Source of the DNA: UBA2334 sp049653005
GTDB lineage: Bacteria > Pseudomonadota > Gammaproteobacteria > Burkholderiales > Burkholderiaceae_C
DNA: 64,000 nucleotides
Reading direction: 5' to 3'
NCBI GenBank assembly: GCA_049653005.1
Contig: JBASFL010000076.1
Coordinates: 1-64,000 of the forward strand
Shown here: piece after piece, positions 42,565 through 57,821 of the stretch
How positions within the stretch are numbered: the first letter of the stretch is position 1
Layout: each line of letters starts with the position of its first letter
Position numbers and translations under genes: made by a program
Notes under the pieces: generated by a model
Told to the model about the DNA's origin: nothing
The model's database searches: none
Seen by the model: only the letters and a program-made list of their open reading frames with translations

Positions 42565-43881
42565 TCAGCGGGCGGCGGCGGCTTCAAAGGCCACTTGCCC
42601 ACCCACCACGGTGGCACGCACCACGGCGGGCATTTCCTGGCCCATGAACGGGCTGTGTTTGCCCTGGCTGCGCAGGCTGGCAGCCTGCGGCGTCCACCAG
42701 GCGTCTGCGTCGAACACGCACAGGTCGGCCACGCCGCCTTCCACCAGGCGGCCTGCGCTGGCCGACAGCGTGCCCAGGCCTTGGCCCAGCACACGGGCGG
42801 GGCCGGTGGTGAGGGTGGCCAGGGTGCGCAGCCAGTCCACACCATCGGCTTGCGCCCAGCGGGTGGCCAACGACAGCAGCAGCTCCACGGCGGTGGCACC
42901 CACCTCGGCCTCGGCAAAGGGCAGCACTTTGGCGTCTTCGTCCACGGGGGTGTGGTCGGACACCAGGGCGTCGATGGTGCCGTCGGCCAGCGCGGCGCGC
43001 AGGGCATCGCGGTCGCGCTGCTGGCGCAGCGGGGGCGACAGGCGGGTGCGGCTGTCGAAGTAACCCAGGTCCACGTCGATCAGGTGCAGGTTGTGCACGC
43101 TCACGTCACAGGTCACGGGCAGGCCTTCGGCCTTGGCCTGGCGCACCAGCTCAATGCCCGCCGCGCTGCTGATACGGCACAGGTGCACGCGGGCGCGGGT
43201 GCTGCGCACCAGCTCGAAAATGGTGTGCAGCGCAATCAGCTCGGCGGCCACCGGGATGCCGGCCAGGCCCATGCGGGTGGCCAGCGCACCGCTGGCGGCC
43301 ACGCCTTTGCCCAGCCACGCGTCTTGCGGGCGCAGCCAGGTGGTGTAGCCAAAGGTGCCCGCGTATTGCAGGGCGCGTTGCAGCACCTGGGTGTTGACGA
43401 CGGGCACCTCGGCCTGGCCGAAGGCGATGCAACCGGCCTCGGTCAGCTCGACCATTTCGGTCAGCACTTCGCCCTTCAGCCCACGGGTGAGGGCCCCCAG
43501 CGGGAACACGCGGGCCTGGTGCAGTTTTTCGGCGCGGTGTTTCAGCATGTCCACCAGACCGGGTTCATCGAGCACGGGGTCGGTGTCGGGCGGGCACACC
43601 AGGCTGGTGACGCCACCGGCCACGGCGGCGGCCATTTCGCTCTCCAGCATGCCGGCGTGTTCCTGGCCGGGTTCGCGCAGGCGCACCGACAGGTCGATGA
43701 AACCGGGCGACACGGTGCAACCCGTGGCGTCGATGGTGCGGCTGGGTGTGAAGCCGCTGCCCTCGGCCCCCAGGCCGGGTTTGATGGCGATGATGCGCCC
43801 GGCGGCCACGGCCACGTCGGCCAGTTGGTCCAGGCCCGATGCGGGGTCCACCACCCGCCCACCGCTGATGAGAATCTTCAT
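42565..43881 (-). CDS. pyrX: Dihydroorotase-like PyrX (non-catalytic)
   Basis: A 438-residue dihydroorotase homologue. Active enzymes have an HxH metal motif before Leu-Arg-Glu-Pro-Gly; here the segment is Asp-Leu-Ser65-Val-Arg67-Leu-Arg-Glu-Pro-Gly, so both histidines are lost. A second His region (Ser-Val-His-Asn-Leu) is also altered, though the C-terminal Asp in Ser-Asp-His-Thr-Pro remains. This matches the pyrC'/PyrX proteins of Pseudomonas, which have no activity but assemble aspartate carbamoyltransferase into a dodecamer. It follows pyrB, as expected, and an active dihydroorotase gene should be elsewhere. Confidence 0.88.
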   Translation of the reverse strand: MKILISGGRVVDPASGLDQLADVAVAAGRIIAIKPGLGAEGSGFTPSRTIDATGCTVSPGFIDLSVRLREPGQEHAGMLESEMAAAVAGGVTSLVCPPDTDPVLDEPGLVDMLKHRAEKLHQARVFPLGALTRGLKGEVLTEMVELTEAGCIAFGQAEVPVVNTQVLQRALQYAGTFGYTTWLRPQDAWLGKGVAASGALATRMGLAGIPVAAELIALHTIFELVRSTRARVHLCRISSAAGIELVRQAKAEGLPVTCDVSVHNLHLIDVDLGYFDSRTRLSPPLRQQRDRDALRAALADGTIDALVSDHTPVDEDAKVLPFAEAEVGATAVELLLSLATRWAQADGVDWLRTLATLTTGPARVLGQGLGTLSASAGRLVEGGVADLCVFDADAWWTPQAASLRSQGKHSPFMGQEMPAVVRATVVGGQVAFEAAAAR

Positions 43882-43918
43882 GGCTGTTCCTGACGAATGT
43901 GCGTGAATGTGTGCATGA

Positions 43919-43974
43919 ATTTTTAAAGCTTTTTTGGCACCCAGCGCTTGATGGGCGTGTGTTTTCAGCTATTG
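43919..43974 (+). repeat. Comamonadaceae-type intergenic repeat, copy 4
   Basis: TTTTTAAAGCTTTTTTGGCACCCAGCGCTTG, a variable part, then TTTTCAGCTATTGG. It lies between pyrB and pyrX, and its end supplies the last codons and stop of pyrB. Confidence 0.7.
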
Positions 43975-44930
43975 GAATGTCCGGCCACAATGCCCATCAC
44001 GGCCATACGCACGGCGATGCCGAAGGTCACCTGGTTCAGCACCACGCTCTGCGCGCCGTCCACCACCGCAGAGTCGATTTCCACGCCCCGGTTCACCGGG
44101 CCGGGGTGCATGACGATGGCGTCGGGCTTGGCCCATTGCAGGCGCTCGGTGGTCAGGCCGAAGCTCTTGGCAAATTCCTGGCTTGACGGCAGCAATGCGC
44201 CGCTCATGCGCTCGTTTTGCAGGCGCAGGGTCATGACCACGTCGGCCCCGCTGATGCCTTCTTTCAGGTCGTTGCACACACGCACGCCCATGGCGGCCAT
44301 GTCGGCGGGCACCAGGGTGCGGGGGCCCACCACGCGCACCTCGGCACAGCCCAGGGTGGTGAGGGCGTGGATGTTGGAGCGCGCCACGCGCGAGTGCAAC
44401 ACGTCGCCCACGATGGCCACCGTCAGGTTGGCAAAACCGCCCTTGAAGTGGCGGATGGTGAAGGCGTCCAGCAGGCCCTGCGTGGGGTGGGCGTGGCGGC
44501 CGTCACCGGCGTTCACCACGTGCACGTGCGGGGCCACGTGCTGGGCAATCAGGTAGGGCGCACCCGACTCACTGTGGCGCACCACAAAAATGTCGGCGGC
44601 CATGGCCGACAGGTTGGCAATGGTGTCGAGCAGGCTTTCGCCTTTCGAGGCCGAGCTGCGCGCAATGTCGAGGTTGATGACATCGGCGCTCAGGCGCGTG
44701 GCCGCAATCTCGAAGGTGGTGCGGGTGCGGGTGCTGTTTTCAAAAAACAGGTTGAACACGCTTTTGCCGCGCAGCAGGGGCACCTTTTTCACCTCGCGGT
44801 CGCTGACCGACACGAAGTTGGCCGCCGTGTCCAGGATGTGGGTCAGTATGTCTTTGGACAGCCCTTCGGTGCTGAGCAGGTGGACCAGCTCGCCGTGCTT
44901 GTTCAGTTGGGGGTTGCGGTGGATCTTCAT
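43965..44930 (-). CDS. pyrB: Aspartate carbamoyltransferase catalytic subunit
   Basis: A 321-residue enzyme of pyrimidine synthesis that joins carbamoyl phosphate and aspartate. Signature Phe-Glu-Asn-Ser-Thr-Arg-Thr-Arg-Thr-Thr-Phe and the later His-Pro-Thr-Gln-Gly-Leu are present. No regulatory subunit gene is nearby, consistent with a PyrB-PyrX complex. The stop codon falls inside an intergenic repeat. It follows pyrR after 31 bases. Confidence 0.97.
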   Translation of the reverse strand: MKIHRNPQLNKHGELVHLLSTEGLSKDILTHILDTAANFVSVSDREVKKVPLLRGKSVFNLFFENSTRTRTTFEIAATRLSADVINLDIARSSASKGESLLDTIANLSAMAADIFVVRHSESGAPYLIAQHVAPHVHVVNAGDGRHAHPTQGLLDAFTIRHFKGGFANLTVAIVGDVLHSRVARSNIHALTTLGCAEVRVVGPRTLVPADMAAMGVRVCNDLKEGISGADVVMTLRLQNERMSGALLPSSQEFAKSFGLTTERLQWAKPDAIVMHPGPVNRGVEIDSAVVDGAQSVVLNQVTFGIAVRMAVMGIVAGHSNS

Positions 44931-44961
44931 GGCGTGTGCGGTTCGGGGGGAACGTGGGGGT

Positions 44962-45480
44962 TCAAGCGGCGCGGGTGTCGGGGCTGACCACGAAACTCAG
45001 GGTGCCATCGTCGGCGCGGGCCAGGTCGAGCTTCTGGCTGGCGGGCAGGCTCACGCGGGCGGCAGCCAGCGCGGCCTCCAGCGGCAGTTCGCGCCCGCCC
45101 CGGTCCACCAGCACCACCAGCGTGACGCTGGCGGGGCGGCCGTAGTCGAACAGCTCGTTCAGCACGGCGCGGATGGTGCGGCCGGTGTGCAACACGTCGT
45201 CCACCAGCAACACGTGGGCCCCGTTCACGTCGAACGGCAGCGCGGTTTGCGCCGTGGCGGCCATGCCACGGCGGGCAAAGTCGTCGCGGTGCATGGCCGA
45301 GGAAATGACCCCCGCCTTGCCCGCCAGCCCCAGGTCGGCCTGCAGCCGCTCGGCCAGCCAGGCCCCGCCCGAGGTGATGCCCACCAGCTGGCGCGGCTGG
45401 TGTTCCAGCAGCGTCATTTGCCGCACGCCGCGCAGCAGGGTTTGGTACAGCGCCTCAGCGTCAAGGTGAAGGGTGCTCAC
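44962..45480 (-). CDS. pyrR: PyrR-type uracil phosphoribosyltransferase/regulator
   Basis: A 172-residue PyrR with the PRPP-binding motif Val-Leu-Leu-Val-Asp-Asp-Val-Leu-His-Thr-Gly-Arg-Thr. In Bacillus it binds pyr mRNA; in beta and gamma proteobacteria its regulatory role is unclear. It starts at GTG 45480, overlapping the ruvX stop (GTGA). A clear pyr attenuator was not found in the 31 bases before pyrB. Confidence 0.93.
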   Translation of the reverse strand: MSTLHLDAEALYQTLLRGVRQMTLLEHQPRQLVGITSGGAWLAERLQADLGLAGKAGVISSAMHRDDFARRGMAATAQTALPFDVNGAHVLLVDDVLHTGRTIRAVLNELFDYGRPASVTLVVLVDRGGRELPLEAALAAARVSLPASQKLDLARADDGTLSFVVSPDTRAA

Positions 45481-45923
45481 GGCAGGCTCCTCAAAAACTG
45501 TTCAAGAATGATGCAGGCCGATGCGGCATCGGCATCGGCGGCGCCCAGCGAGTGGGCCTCGGTGGTGCTGTAGCGCTCGTCCACCTCGTACACCGTCAGT
45601 TTGGTGCGTTCGCGCAATTGGTTGGCGAACTTTCGGGCGCGTTTGGTGTTTTCGTGCGCGGCGCCATCGGGGTGGAAGGGCACGCCCACCACCAGGGCAT
45701 CGGGCTGCCACTCTTTCACGCGCTTGACCACTTCCAGCAACTGGGCCTCGCCACTGGCTTTGACGGTGGCCAGCGGGCTGGCGCTTTGGGTGATGCGGTT
45801 GCCCGACGCCATGCCCGTGCGTTTGGTGCCGAAATCCAGCGCCAGAAACAACTGCTGGCTGGCCGGCACGCTGACCGGACCGGCCAGGTTGGCACCGGGT
45901 TGGGGCTTGGCAGCGGTGCTCAC
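45477..45923 (-). CDS. ruvX: Holliday junction resolvase-like RuvX (YqgF)
   Basis: A 148-residue YqgF/RuvX protein with the RNase-H-like active-site start Leu-Asp-Phe-Gly-Thr-Lys-Arg-Thr-Gly and the later Val-Val-Gly-Val-Pro-Phe and Asp-Glu-Arg-Tyr-Ser-Thr-Thr-Glu-Ala segments. It is thought to process pre-16S rRNA and possibly DNA junctions. GTG start at 45923 overlaps the yqgE stop. Confidence 0.95.
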   Translation of the reverse strand: MSTAAKPQPGANLAGPVSVPASQQLFLALDFGTKRTGMASGNRITQSASPLATVKASGEAQLLEVVKRVKEWQPDALVVGVPFHPDGAAHENTKRARKFANQLRERTKLTVYEVDERYSTTEAHSLGAADADAASACIILEQFLRSLP

Positions 45924-46507
45924 GCGTGGCCCGCCTCAGGCGAAATCATCCAGGCTTGCAGGCCCAGCAGGCCCAGGGCCTCGTCGTAACGGCGCTCCAC
46001 CGGCACGTCAAAAATGAGTTCGGGTTTGGCTTCCACCGTGAGCCAGCTGTTTTCGGTGATTTCCGATTCCAGCTGCCCCTGCCCCCAGCTGGCATAGCCG
46101 AGCGACACAAACACCCGGCGCGGCCCGGCACCGGACGACATGGCTTCCAGCACGTCGCGCGAGGTGGTCATTTCCAGCCCGCCGGGAATGGTCAGGGTGG
46201 AGGCGTAAATGGATTCTTCGGCCGTGCCCACCGGGTCATGCAGCACAAAACCGCGCTCGGTTTGCACCGGACCGCCCTGAAACACGGGTTGCTCGGCCAC
46301 GTCAGGCCGGGCCAGCGGCAATTCCACCTTGTTGAACAAATCGCTCACGAGAATGTCGGACGGTTTGTTGATGACCAGGCCCAGCGCGCCGCGTTCGCTG
46401 TGTTCGCACATGTAGACCACGCTGCGGCCAAAAACCTCGTCCTGCATGCTGGGCATGGCAATCAGGAAATGGTTGGTGAGGTTGATGCGGGCAGAATCGT
46501 CAGACAT
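45920..46507 (-). CDS. yqgE: YqgE/AlgH family protein
   Basis: A 195-residue member of the YqgE/AlgH (DUF179) family: Asn-His-Phe-Leu-Ile-Ala-Met-Pro near the start, Gly-Ala-Leu-Gly-Leu-Val-Ile-Asn-Lys-Pro, and Gly-Tyr-Ala-Ser-Trp-Gly-x-Gly-Gln-Leu-Glu. Molecular role unknown, though AlgH affects alginate in Pseudomonas. It is first in the yqgE-ruvX-pyrR-pyrB-pyrX operon, and its start region is shared with the divergent photolyase gene (58 bases). Confidence 0.95.
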   Translation of the reverse strand: MSDDSARINLTNHFLIAMPSMQDEVFGRSVVYMCEHSERGALGLVINKPSDILVSDLFNKVELPLARPDVAEQPVFQGGPVQTERGFVLHDPVGTAEESIYASTLTIPGGLEMTTSRDVLEAMSSGAGPRRVFVSLGYASWGQGQLESEITENSWLTVEAKPELIFDVPVERRYDEALGLLGLQAWMISPEAGHA

Positions 46508-46565
46508 GCCCTGATTTTAGGCGACCCCCCTGCAAGCCATTGGCCACGCCACGGCCCCACCCACC

Positions 46566-48065
46566 ATGCCCCACCGCCACGCCCTGAGCCCCCACGACCG
46601 TGGGCTGATGTGGTTCCGCCGCGACCTGCGCACCACCGACAACGCGGCGCTCTACCACGCCCTGAAAACCTGCAAGCAGGTGTGGTGCGTGTTTGTGCTG
46701 GACCGCGCCATCCTCGACCCCCTGCCCCACGCCGACCGGCGGGTGGAATTCATCCGCGAGAGCCTGGTGGACCTTGACCAGCAACTGCGCGACCTGGGCC
46801 AGGCCCACGGCAAAACCGATGTGCGGCTGCTGGTGGTGCACGGCGATGCAAAGGAAGAAATAGCAAACTTTGTCCGCCAGTCAAGCGCCACGGCCGTTTT
46901 TTGCAACCATGACGATGAACCCGATGCCCTGGCCCGCGACGCCCAGGTGCGCGGCCACCTGGCACACCATGGCGTGGCGCTGTACACCTTCAAAGACCAC
47001 GTGATTTTTGAGCGGCAAGAGGTGCTGACGCAGCAAGGCCGCCCGTTTGGGGTGTTCACGCCCTACAAAAACGCGTGGCTCAAGCAGCTCACCGACTTCC
47101 ACCTGAAGGCCTACCCCACCCGCCGTTACGCGGCATCGCTGGCCAACGCGCTGCCCGCCCACACACCCACCGGCGTGCCCACGCTGGCCGACATGGGGTT
47201 CGAGCCCACCAACCTGTCGGCCCTGCGCATCCTGCCGGGCAGCACGGGGGCGGCCACGCTGCTGGAAGACTTTGTGCAGCGCATCGACCACTACCAACAC
47301 GCACGCGAATTCCCGGCGGTGAAAGGCCCCAGCTACCTGGGCGTGCACCTGCGGTTTGGCACGGTGTCCATCCGCGCGCTGGCCTCGCTGGCTTATGCCT
47401 TGCACTTGCAGGGCAACAGCGGCGCCAGCACCTGGCTGAGCGAGCTGATCTGGCGCGACTTCTACCACCAGGTACTGGCCAACCACCCCCGCGTGGTGGG
47501 GCACAGCTTCAAGCCCGAATACGACGCCATCAAATGGGCGCACGGCAAACACGCCGACGCCCTGTTTGCCGCCTGGTGCGAAGGCCGCACCGGCTACCCG
47601 CTGGTGGACGCGGCCATGGCACAACTGAACCAGACCGGCTACATGCACAACCGCCTGCGCATGGTGGTGGCCAGTTTTCTGTGCAAAGACCTGGGGCTGG
47701 ACTGGCGCTGGGGCGAGCGCTACTTTGCCGAAAAACTCAACGACTTCGACCTGGCCGCCAACAACGGCGGCTGGCAGTGGGCCAGCTCCAGCGGGTGCGA
47801 CGCGCAACCGTATTTCCGCATCTTCAACCCCACCAGCCAGAGCGAAAAGTTCGACGCCGAGGGCCGCTTCATCCGCCGCTATGTGCCCGTGCTGGCCGGG
47901 CTGACGAACAACGCCATCCACGCGCCCTGGCTGGCCAAGCCACTGGAGCTGGCCTCGGCCGGTGTGGTGCTGGGGCAGAACTACCCGCTGCCCGTGGTGG
48001 AGCACGCCACCGCCAGGTCGGAGACCTTGCTGCGTTATGGCGTGGTGAAAAAATCCCTGGAGTGA
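46566..48065 (+). CDS. phrB: Deoxyribodipyrimidine photo-lyase
   Basis: A 499-residue class I CPD photolyase. The N-terminal antenna domain begins Met-Trp-Phe-Arg-Arg-Asp-Leu-Arg; the C-terminal FAD domain has Gly-Tyr-Pro-Leu-Val-Asp-Ala-Ala-Met and the Trp electron path with Asp-Trp-Arg-Trp-Gly-Glu and Asn-Gly-Gly-Trp-Gln-Trp. It repairs UV dimers with blue light. A stretch at 46858 to 46905 resembles the intergenic repeat in reverse but keeps the reading frame. Confidence 0.96.
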   Translation: MPHRHALSPHDRGLMWFRRDLRTTDNAALYHALKTCKQVWCVFVLDRAILDPLPHADRRVEFIRESLVDLDQQLRDLGQAHGKTDVRLLVVHGDAKEEIANFVRQSSATAVFCNHDDEPDALARDAQVRGHLAHHGVALYTFKDHVIFERQEVLTQQGRPFGVFTPYKNAWLKQLTDFHLKAYPTRRYAASLANALPAHTPTGVPTLADMGFEPTNLSALRILPGSTGAATLLEDFVQRIDHYQHAREFPAVKGPSYLGVHLRFGTVSIRALASLAYALHLQGNSGASTWLSELIWRDFYHQVLANHPRVVGHSFKPEYDAIKWAHGKHADALFAAWCEGRTGYPLVDAAMAQLNQTGYMHNRLRMVVASFLCKDLGLDWRWGERYFAEKLNDFDLAANNGGWQWASSSGCDAQPYFRIFNPTSQSEKFDAEGRFIRRYVPVLAGLTNNAIHAPWLAKPLELASAGVVLGQNYPLPVVEHATARSETLLRYGVVKKSLE

Positions 48066-48075
48066 ACCAGGGCGC

Positions 48076-54192
<6,117 letters not shown>

Positions 54193-54193
54193 A

Positions 54194-56428
54194 TCAAGAA
54201 ATCTTGAAACGCGCCACCGACTGACGCAGCTCTTCCGCCATGCGCGACAACTCCCGCACCTGCTGCGCGGTCGAGCGCGTGCCTTCGCCGGTTTGCTCGG
54301 TCACGGCAAAAATGTGCTGGATGTTGCTGGCCACTTCGTTGGCCGAATCGGCTTCGCGGATGGCGGAATCGGAAATCTGCTCAATCAGCAGCGCCAGGCG
54401 GCGCGACACGGCGTCGATTTCAGACAGGGCCGAACCGGCGTTGTCTGACAGGCGGGCCCCTTCGACCACACCTTGGGTGGAGCGCTCCATGGCGGCCACC
54501 GCGTCTTGGGTGTCGGTCTGAATGGCCTTCACCAGGGCCGAAATCTGGCGCGTGGCATCGGCCGAACGTTCGGCCAGCCGCTGCACCTCTTCCGCCACCA
54601 CCGAGAAGCCCCGGCCCGCTTCACCGGCCGATGCGGCCTGGATGGCGGCGTTCAGCGCCAGCACGTTGGTCTGTTCGGTGATGTCTGAAATCAGCTCGGT
54701 GATTTCACCAATTTCCTGCGACGACTCACCCAGCCGCTTGATGCGTTTTGAGGTTTCCTGGATTTGGTCCCGGATGGCGTTCATACCACCGATGGTGTCT
54801 TGCACCGCCTGCAAACCCGACTCGGCGGCCTGCAACGACACACGGGCCACCTGGGCCGATTCCTGCGCCTGGCCAGACACCTGGTTGATGCGCTGCGCCA
54901 TGTCCAACACCGATTGGCCGGTTTCGCGGATTTCGCGCAACTGCTCGGCCGATGCGGCCAGCAGCTCGGTGGAGGTGTTTTCCACCTGCGACGTGGTCTG
55001 GGCCACCCGGGTTGCCGTGTTTTGCACGTTGCCCACCAGCGAGCGGAGTTCTTCCACCGTGTAGTTCACCGAGTCGGCAATGGCCCCGGTGATGTCTTCG
55101 GTCACGGTGGCTTCCTGGGTCAGGTCACCCTCGGCCACGCTTTGCAGTTCGTTCATCAACCGCAGAATGGCCGCCTGGTTGGCATCGTTCACCCGTTTGG
55201 CCTCTTGCTCCAGGTCCACCGCGTGGAGGCGCTGGGCTTCAGCGGCCAGTTGGCGCTGGCGGCTGTCTTGCAGCTGCACAAACGCCAACCCGCCGGCACA
55301 CAACAGGGCAAACAACGCGGCGCCCAACAAGGTGACCAGTTGTGCACCACCCAAGCCGGTTTGGCCCGACAAGCCCCCTTGCAGTTTCTCCAGGCCCAGA
55401 CGCAAAGCCTCGCTGTCGGCCACGATGGCGGTTTGAGCTTCACGGGCGGCCACCAGGCCTTGCAGGTTGCCCAGAATGGCGCTGGCTTCGGTACGGGTGG
55501 CTTCGTAGAGTTTCAGCAACGCCTCCAGCCGCTCGCGCACTTGCGCGTCTGACGCGGCCGACAACCGCAGCTCGGGGTTGCCACTGAGCAGACCCGTGCC
55601 GATTTCCTTGAACGAATTCAAGTCCTTGCCCAGCAAAAACACGGCCTCGGGGCTGACGCCCTCCATGGTCAGGAATTCGTTGGCCGACTTGCCGATGCGC
55701 TGCGTCAACATCACCAACTGGCCCGCCGCCGACAACTCGGCCGCAGGGGCACCTTGCTGCAATTTGAGCGACGAGACGGTTTCGGCAATTTCCAGCAAAT
55801 CGGACGACTGGCGGTTGATGCTGCGCAGCGCATCCCCCACCTGCATCAGGATTTTTTGCTGCGACAGCACCACCGTGGCGTTTTTCTCGGCTTTGTCCAC
55901 CAGTGGGGTGAGGGCTTCCAGCTCGTCGGCGTTGCCACTGGGCAATGCCGCAATCGACATGCTGGGGTCGCCCTCTTTCAGCGCTCGCAGGGTTTTGGCC
56001 AACACGCCGCTGCTGTCGCGCACCTCATCAAACGAGGGGCCGTTGCCCACCAGGGCCTGGGACACGCTTTTCGCCAGTCGCTGCGACTGCATCAGCGCCT
56101 GACCACTGGCGGCCACCTGTTGGCTGACCTTGTCGGTTTGCCCCAGGGCCATCAGCGTGACACCGCCCAGCACCACCAAACCCACCGCCAACAACACGGC
56201 CAGTGAGCGCTGGTGCTGCGCCGCCGGTTTGCTGCCCAGCACGGGCAAACTCACCAAGGCCAGGCCTGGGTCCTCTGCCGCCATGCGGGTTTCGGCCGGA
56301 TCGGCAAAACGGCCCCGCCCGCCCCCGGCCGGGGACGCGCCCAGGTCCATGGAGACGATGGAATCGTTAGGGGTGTTGAGGTCGCTTTTCTTGCGGAACA
56401 GCTGCTGGATGCGATCAAGTGCCGACAT
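54194..56428 (-). CDS. pilJ: PilJ-like methyl-accepting chemotaxis protein
   Basis: A 744-residue transducer of the pilus chemosensory system. Two membrane helices (about residues 74 to 92 and 366 to 388) flank a PilJ-type helical periplasmic domain. HAMP-like linker follows, then a signalling coiled coil with the hairpin Asn-Val-Leu-Ala-Leu-Asn-Ala-Ala-Ile-Gln-Ala-Ala and Gly-Glu-Ala-Gly-Arg-Gly-Phe-Ser. It receives signals through pili and acts on ChpA via PilI. Codirectional with pilI (33-base gap) and chpA. Confidence 0.95.
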   Translation of the reverse strand: MSALDRIQQLFRKKSDLNTPNDSIVSMDLGASPAGGGRGRFADPAETRMAAEDPGLALVSLPVLGSKPAAQHQRSLAVLLAVGLVVLGGVTLMALGQTDKVSQQVAASGQALMQSQRLAKSVSQALVGNGPSFDEVRDSSGVLAKTLRALKEGDPSMSIAALPSGNADELEALTPLVDKAEKNATVVLSQQKILMQVGDALRSINRQSSDLLEIAETVSSLKLQQGAPAAELSAAGQLVMLTQRIGKSANEFLTMEGVSPEAVFLLGKDLNSFKEIGTGLLSGNPELRLSAASDAQVRERLEALLKLYEATRTEASAILGNLQGLVAAREAQTAIVADSEALRLGLEKLQGGLSGQTGLGGAQLVTLLGAALFALLCAGGLAFVQLQDSRQRQLAAEAQRLHAVDLEQEAKRVNDANQAAILRLMNELQSVAEGDLTQEATVTEDITGAIADSVNYTVEELRSLVGNVQNTATRVAQTTSQVENTSTELLAASAEQLREIRETGQSVLDMAQRINQVSGQAQESAQVARVSLQAAESGLQAVQDTIGGMNAIRDQIQETSKRIKRLGESSQEIGEITELISDITEQTNVLALNAAIQAASAGEAGRGFSVVAEEVQRLAERSADATRQISALVKAIQTDTQDAVAAMERSTQGVVEGARLSDNAGSALSEIDAVSRRLALLIEQISDSAIREADSANEVASNIQHIFAVTEQTGEGTRSTAQQVRELSRMAEELRQSVARFKIS

Positions 56429-56461
56429 GTGAAACCTTTTGAGACGGACTGTGCGCGGCGC

Positions 56462-56995
56462 TCAGGCGACCACGCTCAAAAATTCGGGCCATTCGACCAG
56501 GGCCTGCAAGTTCAACTCTTGCCACACCTCGCCACGGGCATCGGTCAGGCGCTGGGCGCACACCGGCATGTCGTCGGCCTGGCGCGGGGTCACCCCCACA
56601 AACATGCTGGCGTGGCGCAAGCCCACCAGGCGGTCCACCAGCAGCGCGGCGTTCACGCCCAAGGCACTGTTCAAGGCCACCAGCTTGGCCTCCAGTCGCT
56701 GTGCGCCACTGGGCGCAGGCGCCCCGGGCGACAACAGCCCCGCCACACTGACCACGCCCACCAGGCCACCGCGCAAAGCGGCCACGCCCACAAACCAGGG
56801 GCGGGTGTGGGGCACGGGTTGGGTGACGGGCAGGGGAAAAATTTCGCCCGCGTGCACCAGCGGCAACAGGTAACGCTGACCGCCCGCCTCAACGGCGAGC
56901 CAGGCGGCTTCGGCACCGGCTTTTTTGGCATCGGCCAACCGGGAGGCCAAGCGCTCTTGCAGGTCCTTCAGCGATTGGCGGGTGGAGGTGGCCAT
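56462..56995 (-). CDS. pilI: PilI-like CheW protein
   Basis: A 177-residue CheW-domain coupling protein linking PilJ to the ChpA kinase. The family fold is seen around Gly-Gly-Gln-Arg-Tyr-Leu-Leu-Pro-Leu, Val-Gly-Val-Ala-Ala-Leu-Arg-Gly-Gly and Leu-Val-Asp-Arg-Leu-Val-Gly-Leu. Located between pilH (11-base gap) and pilJ, the usual Pil-Chp order. Confidence 0.93.
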   Translation of the reverse strand: MATSTRQSLKDLQERLASRLADAKKAGAEAAWLAVEAGGQRYLLPLVHAGEIFPLPVTQPVPHTRPWFVGVAALRGGLVGVVSVAGLLSPGAPAPSGAQRLEAKLVALNSALGVNAALLVDRLVGLRHASMFVGVTPRQADDMPVCAQRLTDARGEVWQELNLQALVEWPEFLSVVA

Positions 56996-57006
56996 GGGTT
57001 GACCGG

Positions 57007-57372
57007 TCAGCCCAAGGCCGCGATTTTGGACAGCAACTCTTTGCCGTCCACCGGCTTGGTGACGTAGTCACGGGCGCCTTGACGCATGCCCCACACGCGA
57101 TCGGTTTCCTGGTTTTTGCTGGTGCACATGATGATGGGCACCCCGGCATACAGGGGGTCGCGGGAGATGGCGCGGGTGAGTTGAAAACCGTTTTGCCCGG
57201 GCATGACCACGTCCATCAAGATGAGGTCGGGCTTTTGTTCGGCCAGGCGTTTGAAGGCTTCGTCGGCGCAATCGGCCGTGCGAACGGTGTAGCCGTGCTG
57301 GGTCAGCAGGTCCGACAGCACCATCAGCTCGGTTTTGGAATCATCGACGATCAGTACGTTGGCAATGGGCAT
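57007..57372 (-). CDS. pilH: PilH-like single-domain response regulator
   Basis: A 121-residue stand-alone receiver: Asp-Asp-Ser-Lys-Thr-Glu acidic pocket, phospho-acceptor Asp in Leu-Ile-Leu-Met-Asp-Val-Val-Met-Pro, Lys in Val-Thr-Lys-Pro-Val. The Pro-Gly-Gln-Asn-Gly-Phe-Gln and Cys-Thr-Ser-Lys segments match PilH, which governs pilus retraction. The ATG at 57372 shares a base with the pilG stop. Confidence 0.95.
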   Translation of the reverse strand: MPIANVLIVDDSKTELMVLSDLLTQHGYTVRTADCADEAFKRLAEQKPDLILMDVVMPGQNGFQLTRAISRDPLYAGVPIIMCTSKNQETDRVWGMRQGARDYVTKPVDGKELLSKIAALG

Positions 57373-57764
57373 CAAGCGCCTCCGTGGGTGGCCAAGCCAT
57401 GTTGCGCCACGGCTTGGAGCAACTGGTCTTTGGTGAAGGGTTTGGTGAGGTAGTCCTGCGAGCCCACCATGCGCCCGCGCGCCTTGTCAAACACCCCGTC
57501 TTTCGACGAGAGCATGACCACAGGTGTGTCGGCAAAACGGGCGTTGCGCTTGATGATGGCGCAGGTCTGGTAGCCGTCCAGCCGGGGCATCAGGATGTCA
57601 CAGAACACCAGGTGGGGCAGGTAATCGTTGATTTTGGCCAAGGCGTCAAAACCGTCTTCGGCCAACATGACATCGTGGCCACCCTGCTTGAGAAAAATTT
57701 CAGCGCTGCGGCGGATGGTGTTGCTGTCGTCCACCACCAGAATTTTGAAGGCTGTGCCGGTCAT
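57372..57764 (-). CDS. pilG: PilG-like single-domain response regulator
   Basis: A 130-residue stand-alone receiver with Val-Asp-Asp-Ser-Asn-Thr-Ile-Arg-Arg and Phe-Cys-Asp-Ile-Leu-Met-Pro-Arg-Leu-Asp-Gly, the PilG signature, and Lys in Leu-Thr-Lys-Pro-Phe. PilG governs pilus extension. It follows the rubredoxin gene after 57 bases and begins the pilGHIJ-chpA set. Confidence 0.95.
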   Translation of the reverse strand: MTGTAFKILVVDDSNTIRRSAEIFLKQGGHDVMLAEDGFDALAKINDYLPHLVFCDILMPRLDGYQTCAIIKRNARFADTPVVMLSSKDGVFDKARGRMVGSQDYLTKPFTKDQLLQAVAQHGLATHGGA

Positions 57765-57821
57765 GGGAATGTTCCTCGACAGCGGGTGGAAAAAGGATCT
57801 GTTGGGCGCACAGGCGGCGCG

